Below, piece by piece: positions 6,458 through 8,525 of a DNA stretch of 8,525 nucleotides. A program made the translations under genes and the position numbers. The DNA is from Winogradskyella sp. (GTDB lineage: Bacteria > Bacteroidota > Bacteroidia > Flavobacteriales > Flavobacteriaceae): positions 1 to 8,525 of the forward strand of contig JASBSE010000244.1 in the NCBI GenBank assembly GCA_030149115.1. Reading direction: 5' to 3'. Below the pieces are notes generated by a model that was not told where the DNA came from, did not search any database, and worked only from the letters and a program-made list of their open reading frames with translations. How positions within the stretch are numbered: position 1 is the stretch's first letter; each line of letters begins with the position of its first letter.

Positions 6458-6525
6458 AAAAAATCGTCAATTTGAGCATTAAATTTTGTCATTTTCAAAA
6501 TGAAAATCAAACTCAAATTGACGAT
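6458..6525 (-). terminator. Long inverted repeat with T-tract after fumC, probable terminator
   Basis: Perfect 14-bp arms, ATCGTCAATTTGAG at 6463-6476 and CTCAAATTGACGAT at 6512-6525, enclose 35 bases that contain a smaller AT-rich palindrome (CATTTT-C-AAAATG, 6490-6502). On the minus strand the hairpin begins 20 bases after the fumC stop and is followed by T6 (the complement of 6458-6463), as in a rho-independent terminator. The arms are longer and the loop far larger than in the other two terminators here, so it may derive from a dispersed palindromic repeat. Confidence 0.65.
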
Positions 6526-6544
6526 GTCTTATAAAAATAGTTAC

Positions 6545-7942
6545 CTATTTTAAACTACCAACCATGTCTTCTGGTTTTACCCATTCGTCATAATCTTCTG
6601 CAGATACGTAACCTAAATTAATAGCTTCTTCTTTCAGTGTAGTTCCGTTTTTGTGTGCTGTATTTGCAATTTCAGCGGCTTTGTAGTAACCAATTTTAGT
6701 ATTTAAAGCTGTAACTAACATTAAAGAGTTATTAAGTAATTCTTTAATAACAGCGTGGTTTGGTTCAATTCCGTTAGCACAATTTTCTTCAAAACTTACG
6801 CAAGCATCACCAATTAACTGTGCAGATTGCAAAATATTCGCAGCCATCATTGGCTTAAATACATTAAGCTCGTAATGTCCTTGTGTACCACCAACAGTAA
6901 CAGCAACATCGTTACCCATTACTTGTGCACAAACCATAGTTAAAGCTTCACATTGTGTTGGATTTACTTTTCCTGGCATAATAGAACTTCCTGGCTCGTT
7001 TGCAGGAATGATAATCTCACCAATACCAGAACGAGGTCCAGAAGCCATCATTCTAATATCATTTGCTATTTTGTTTAAAGATACTGCCAGCTGTTTTAAA
7101 GCTCCATGAGTTTCTACAATTGCATCATGAGCAGCTAAAGCTTCAAATTTATTTTCAGCAGTAACAAAAGGTAAATCTGTAAATTCAGCAATATATTTTG
7201 CAACTAATACATCATAGCCTTCAGGTGTGTTTAAACCTGTACCAACTGCAGTACCTCCCAAAGCTAATTCGCTTAAATGAGCTAAAGTGTTTTCTAAAGC
7301 TTTTAAGCCATGATCTAGTTGAGATACATACCCAGAAAACTCCTGACCTAAAGTTAAAGGTGTTGCATCCATAAGGTGCGTACGACCAATTTTTACAACA
7401 TCTTTAAATGCAATTGCTTTGTTGTGTAATGTGTTTCTTAATTGTATAACACCAGGAATAGTAGTTTCTACCACTTTTTTGTATGCAGCAATGTGCATAC
7501 CAGTAGGGAAGGTGTCATTAGACGATTGCGATTTGTTAACATCATCGTTTGGTTGTATGGTTTTATCGCCTTCACCAATAACTTTACCAGCAATTTGATG
7601 CGCTCTGTTAGCAACCACTTCGTTTACATTCATGTTACTTTGTGTACCAGAACCTGTTTGCCAAATTACTAATGGAAACTGGTCGTTGTGCTGACCATCT
7701 AAAATCTCATCACAAACCTGAGCAATAAGATCGCGTTTGCTTTTGTCTAAAACGCCTAAATCACAGTTGGCATAAGCTGCAGCTTTTTTAAGATATGCAA
7801 AGCCATAAACCACTTCTAAAGGCATAGAGGCTGGTGCTCCAATTTTAAAGTTATTACGAGATCGCTCGGTTTGTGCTCCCCAAAGTTTATCCGATGGCAC
7901 TTTAACCTCACCCATTGTGTCTTTTTCTATTCTGTATGTCAT
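6545..7942 (-). CDS. fumC: Class II fumarate hydratase
   Basis: Cytoplasmic, iron-independent homotetrameric fumarase that interconverts fumarate and L-malate in the TCA cycle. At 465 residues it matches the normal family length and is complete. Signature elements: WGAQTERSRNNF (21-32); TGSGTQSNMNVNEVVANR (96-113); SSNDTFPT (140-147); GRTHLMDATP (186-195) with His189 at the catalytic-base position; and the fumarase/aspartase signature GSSIMPGKVNP (318-328), whose Ser319 is the catalytic serine, with Lys325 and Asn327 binding substrate. The GSGT and FPTGMH context and the C-terminal LNTKIGYYKAAEIA favour fumarase over aspartase or argininosuccinate lyase. A good -7 box lies 27 bases upstream, and a hairpin with T-tract follows the stop, so it is probably transcribed alone. 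Divergent from the exported thioredoxin gene. Confidence 0.98.
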   Translation of the reverse strand: MTYRIEKDTMGEVKVPSDKLWGAQTERSRNNFKIGAPASMPLEVVYGFAYLKKAAAYANCDLGVLDKSKRDLIAQVCDEILDGQHNDQFPLVIWQTGSGTQSNMNVNEVVANRAHQIAGKVIGEGDKTIQPNDDVNKSQSSNDTFPTGMHIAAYKKVVETTIPGVIQLRNTLHNKAIAFKDVVKIGRTHLMDATPLTLGQEFSGYVSQLDHGLKALENTLAHLSELALGGTAVGTGLNTPEGYDVLVAKYIAEFTDLPFVTAENKFEALAAHDAIVETHGALKQLAVSLNKIANDIRMMASGPRSGIGEIIIPANEPGSSIMPGKVNPTQCEALTMVCAQVMGNDVAVTVGGTQGHYELNVFKPMMAANILQSAQLIGDACVSFEENCANGIEPNHAVIKELLNNSLMLVTALNTKIGYYKAAEIANTAHKNGTTLKEEAINLGYVSAEDYDEWVKPEDMVGSLK

Positions 7943-7968
7943 GATAATGTATGTTTTTTTAAGCCCTA

Positions 7969-7976
7969 CAAAATTA
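7969..7976 (-). promoter_or_regulatory. Likely -7 promoter box for fumC
   Basis: The minus strand reads TAATTTTG, a full match to the TAnnTTTG -7 consensus of Bacteroidota, with its 3' end 26 bases before the fumC ATG. This predicts a leader of about 20 bases. No exact TTTG is seen at -33 spacing; the upstream region is simply A/T-rich. Confidence 0.6.
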
Positions 7977-8104
7977 CAGTTTTTGTAAGTGTATTGCTAT
8001 TAAAATTGTGGTTTTGTTTAAGCATAAAAGACAGAATATATGAGTTGTATATCGTTGTAATGATTTGATAAACCTTGTTAATTAAAATACTATTGAATTT
8101 TTTA

Positions 8105-8112
8105 TATCTTAC
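8105..8112 (+). promoter_or_regulatory. Weak candidate -7 box for the exported thioredoxin gene
   Basis: TATCTTAC matches 6 of 8 positions of TAnnTTTG and lies 51 bases before the ATG at 8164. A TTG occurs at 8075-8077, about 27 bases upstream, a little far for a -33 element. This is the best plus-strand candidate I could find in the 221-base divergent gap, but it is weak. Confidence 0.25.
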
Positions 8113-8163
8113 CCCTTCAAAAATTAATAAACGCTATTAACTAACCAAACAAGCCTCATTACC

Positions 8164-8525
8164 ATGAAGAAAAACCTATTTGCTTTGTTCCTTTTTGCAG
8201 GAATAATAAATGCTTACGCACAAACCGAACTTACCGATATTAATGCTCAAACTAAATTACTTGTTAATAACGACAGGTTAATCGTTTTAGATTTTTATGC
8301 TACTTGGTGTACTCCATGTAAAAGGATGGATCCAATATTAAAGGAATTAGAAGAAGAATATGGAGACCGTGTGGATTTTTACAAAATTGATATTGATAAA
8401 AATGAAGTGGATGATGCTCTTGGTATTACCGCTGTGCCAACGTACTTATTTATAAAAAATAGTTCTAATCTAGAACAGATAGAAGGGTCTATGAGTAAAG
8501 AAATGATGGAACGCTATATAAAAAA
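8164..8525 (+). CDS. Exported thioredoxin-fold protein (3' truncated by window edge)
   Basis: Thiol-disulfide oxidoreductase of the thioredoxin family, probably periplasmic. 120 complete codons are visible with no stop before the edge; the domain is nearly complete, so little may be missing. The signal peptide (KKN, then LFALFLFAGIINA, with an AYA site before Gln20) is clear. The mature part has VLDFYATWCTPCKRMDPIL (41-59), with the redox pair Cys49 and Cys52 after Trp48. It continues with VDFYKIDIDKNEVDDALGI (70-88) and the cis-proline loop AVPTYLF (90-96, Pro92). The active site is CTPC rather than the CGPC of classical thioredoxin, a variant I regard as usual among exported Bacteroidota thioredoxins. 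The domain follows the thioredoxin pattern rather than TlpA/ResA, since no central insert is seen. It may reduce or oxidise envelope proteins; direction cannot be told. Start chosen as the ATG directly before the signal peptide. Confidence 0.92.
   Translation, partial: MKKNLFALFLFAGIINAYAQTELTDINAQTKLLVNNDRLIVLDFYATWCTPCKRMDPILKELEEEYGDRVDFYKIDIDKNEVDDALGITAVPTYLFIKNSSNLEQIEGSMSKEMMERYIK

Noticed and set aside
7442..8068. Short plus-strand frames opposite fumC and across its start
   Set aside because: They overlap the highly conserved fumC gene or its promoter, and their products show no recognisable feature.
7943..8163. Possible small gene or RNA in the fumC-thioredoxin divergent gap
   Set aside because: No frame with a coding character and no stable structure was seen; the gap appears to hold only promoters and leaders.

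Overview
The window looks like chromosomal DNA from a marine-type member of the Flavobacteriaceae (Bacteroidota). The reasons are the AT-rich composition, the absence of Shine-Dalgarno sequences before the genes, promoter -7 boxes of the TAnnTTTG type upstream of two genes, a secreted protein with a C-terminal type IX secretion (Por) sorting domain, and the general character of the encoded proteins. The genus cannot be fixed from this sequence. There are eight protein genes and no RNA genes, insertion sequences, CRISPR arrays or phage genes. Gene density is ordinary, and no stretch longer than 300 bases lacks a gene.

Layout from left to right. Positions 2-1087 (+) hold the C-terminal part of a SulP-family anion transporter with its STAS domain; the 5' end lies outside the window. 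It meets a GNAT acetyltransferase (1084-1548, -) head-on, with a 4-base overlap of the stop codons. The acetyltransferase start is embedded in the end of an arginase-family, HutG-like gene (1538-2551, -), so the two form a tight two-gene unit. A divergent gene (2662-3549, +) encodes a membrane-anchored coiled-coil protein of unknown function. It converges on imidazolonepropionase hutI (3576-4844, -), and its terminator hairpin lies inside the last codons of hutI. Upstream of hutI, behind a strong bidirectional hairpin, is a secreted protein with seven FG-GAP/VCBS repeats and a T9SS sorting domain (4938-6347, -). Next is class II fumarase fumC (6545-7942, -), which ends in an unusual 14-bp inverted repeat. 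A divergent exported thioredoxin (from 8164, +) runs off the right edge.

Functionally, hutG-like and hutI belong to two steps of histidine degradation (imidazolonepropionate to formiminoglutamate, then to glutamate), and fumC belongs to the TCA cycle. The two hut-type genes are not one operon: an opposite-strand gene separates them. The most notable observation is that the HutG-like protein keeps the fold and four of the six expected metal ligands but has Lys and Gly where the central His and Asp of the DxHxD motif should be. It may be an altered or inactive enzyme. I did not find a convincing novel multi-gene system here; most of the window is ordinary housekeeping and accessory sequence.
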